From Sulfurimonas autotrophica (GTDB lineage: Bacteria > Campylobacterota > Campylobacteria > Campylobacterales > Sulfurimonadaceae), in contig DQUE01000150.1 of NCBI GenBank assembly GCA_015662405.1, forward strand, positions 1 through 6,810: a DNA stretch of 6,810 nucleotides, in the 5' to 3' direction. The position numbers and the translations under genes were made by a program. Below are positions 6,652 to 6,810 of this stretch, one piece after another. The notes under the pieces are model-generated. The model searched no databases, had not been told where the DNA came from, and saw nothing but the letters and a program-made list of their open reading frames with translations. Numbering within the stretch: position 1 is the stretch's first letter; each line of letters starts with the position of its first letter.

Positions 6652-6693
6652 TTCTTAATTCTATTTCACAAAATTCTACTCTATTTTTCCTTA

Positions 6694-6709
6694 TAGTTTT
6701 CATTAACTA
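6694..6709. repeat. Short palindrome in the divergent promoter region
   Basis: TAGTT-ttcatt-AACTA is a perfect 5-base inverted repeat, flanked by partly symmetrical TTCCT (6687-6691) and AGGAA (6709-6713). It covers the -35 position of the rightward promoter and lies upstream of the aguB promoters, as an operator might. Its length is compatible with chance in AT-rich DNA. Confidence 0.25.
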
Positions 6710-6717
6710 GGAATGGC

Positions 6718-6723
6718 TATAAT
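6718..6723 (+). promoter_or_regulatory. -10 box for the rightward lipoprotein gene
   Basis: A perfect TATAAT 25 bases before the ATG at 6749, with a leader that would include GGAGA (6738-6742). No consensus -35 box is found 16-18 bases upstream, only T-rich sequence, as is common in Campylobacterota. Confidence 0.55.
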
Positions 6724-6748
6724 ACTGGAAAAAATATGGAGAAGATAT

Positions 6749-6810
6749 ATGAAAAATATACTTATAGGAATTTTAGCAACTTTTTTACTGCTTGGATGTA
6801 GTTCAAAGAG
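6749..6810 (+). CDS. Putative lipoprotein, N-terminal 20 codons only (cut by window edge)
   Basis: The visible product is MKNILIGILATFLLLGCSSK: a short charged N-terminus, a hydrophobic core and the lipobox LLGC with Cys17, followed by SSK. This is a textbook signal peptidase II signal, so the mature protein should be a membrane-anchored lipoprotein. GGAGA lies six bases before the ATG and a TATAAT is in place upstream. The rest is outside the window, so no function can be given. It is transcribed away from aguB. Confidence 0.75.
   Translation, partial: MKNILIGILATFLLLGCSSK

Overview
The window looks like ordinary chromosomal DNA of a Campylobacterota (Epsilonproteobacteria) bacterium, probably a Sulfurimonas/Sulfurovum-like or related free-living lineage. 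The reasons are the AT-rich, tightly packed coding, a MiaA of the Campylobacter type, a UbiA-family prenyltransferase of the MqnP type expected with the futalosine menaquinone route, and an AguB-type amidohydrolase as used in the arginine/agmatine polyamine route. The genus assignment is inference. There are no RNA genes, mobile elements or CRISPR arrays.

Left block (1-4051, minus strand): a five-gene operon read right to left: mqnP, a PilZ-like hypothetical gene, a membrane-anchored coiled-coil gene, ftsW and murG. The joints are a 4-base ATGA overlap, a 4-base GTGA overlap, a 3-base gap and a 12-base gap, so the five genes are almost certainly co-transcribed and translationally coupled. murG runs off the left edge, missing only its C-terminal end. 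The operon couples a quinone prenyltransferase with lipid II synthesis (MurG) and septal glycan polymerisation (FtsW), with two uncharacterised proteins between them that may be regulators or scaffolds.

Middle block (4229-5805, plus strand): divergent from mqnP across a gap of about 180 bases. A predicted lipoprotein with a long charged helix and an internal membrane segment overlaps miaA (tRNA dimethylallyltransferase) by ATGA.

Right block: aguB (5777-6628, minus strand) converges on miaA and their 3' ends overlap by 29 bases. Across a divergent intergenic region of 120 bases with good -10 boxes on both strands, a new lipoprotein gene starts at 6749 and leaves the window after 20 codons.

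The least explained parts are the two hypothetical proteins inside the ftsW-murG operon and the doubly anchored helical protein upstream of miaA. Nothing here amounts to a proven new system; the case for each is set out in the findings.
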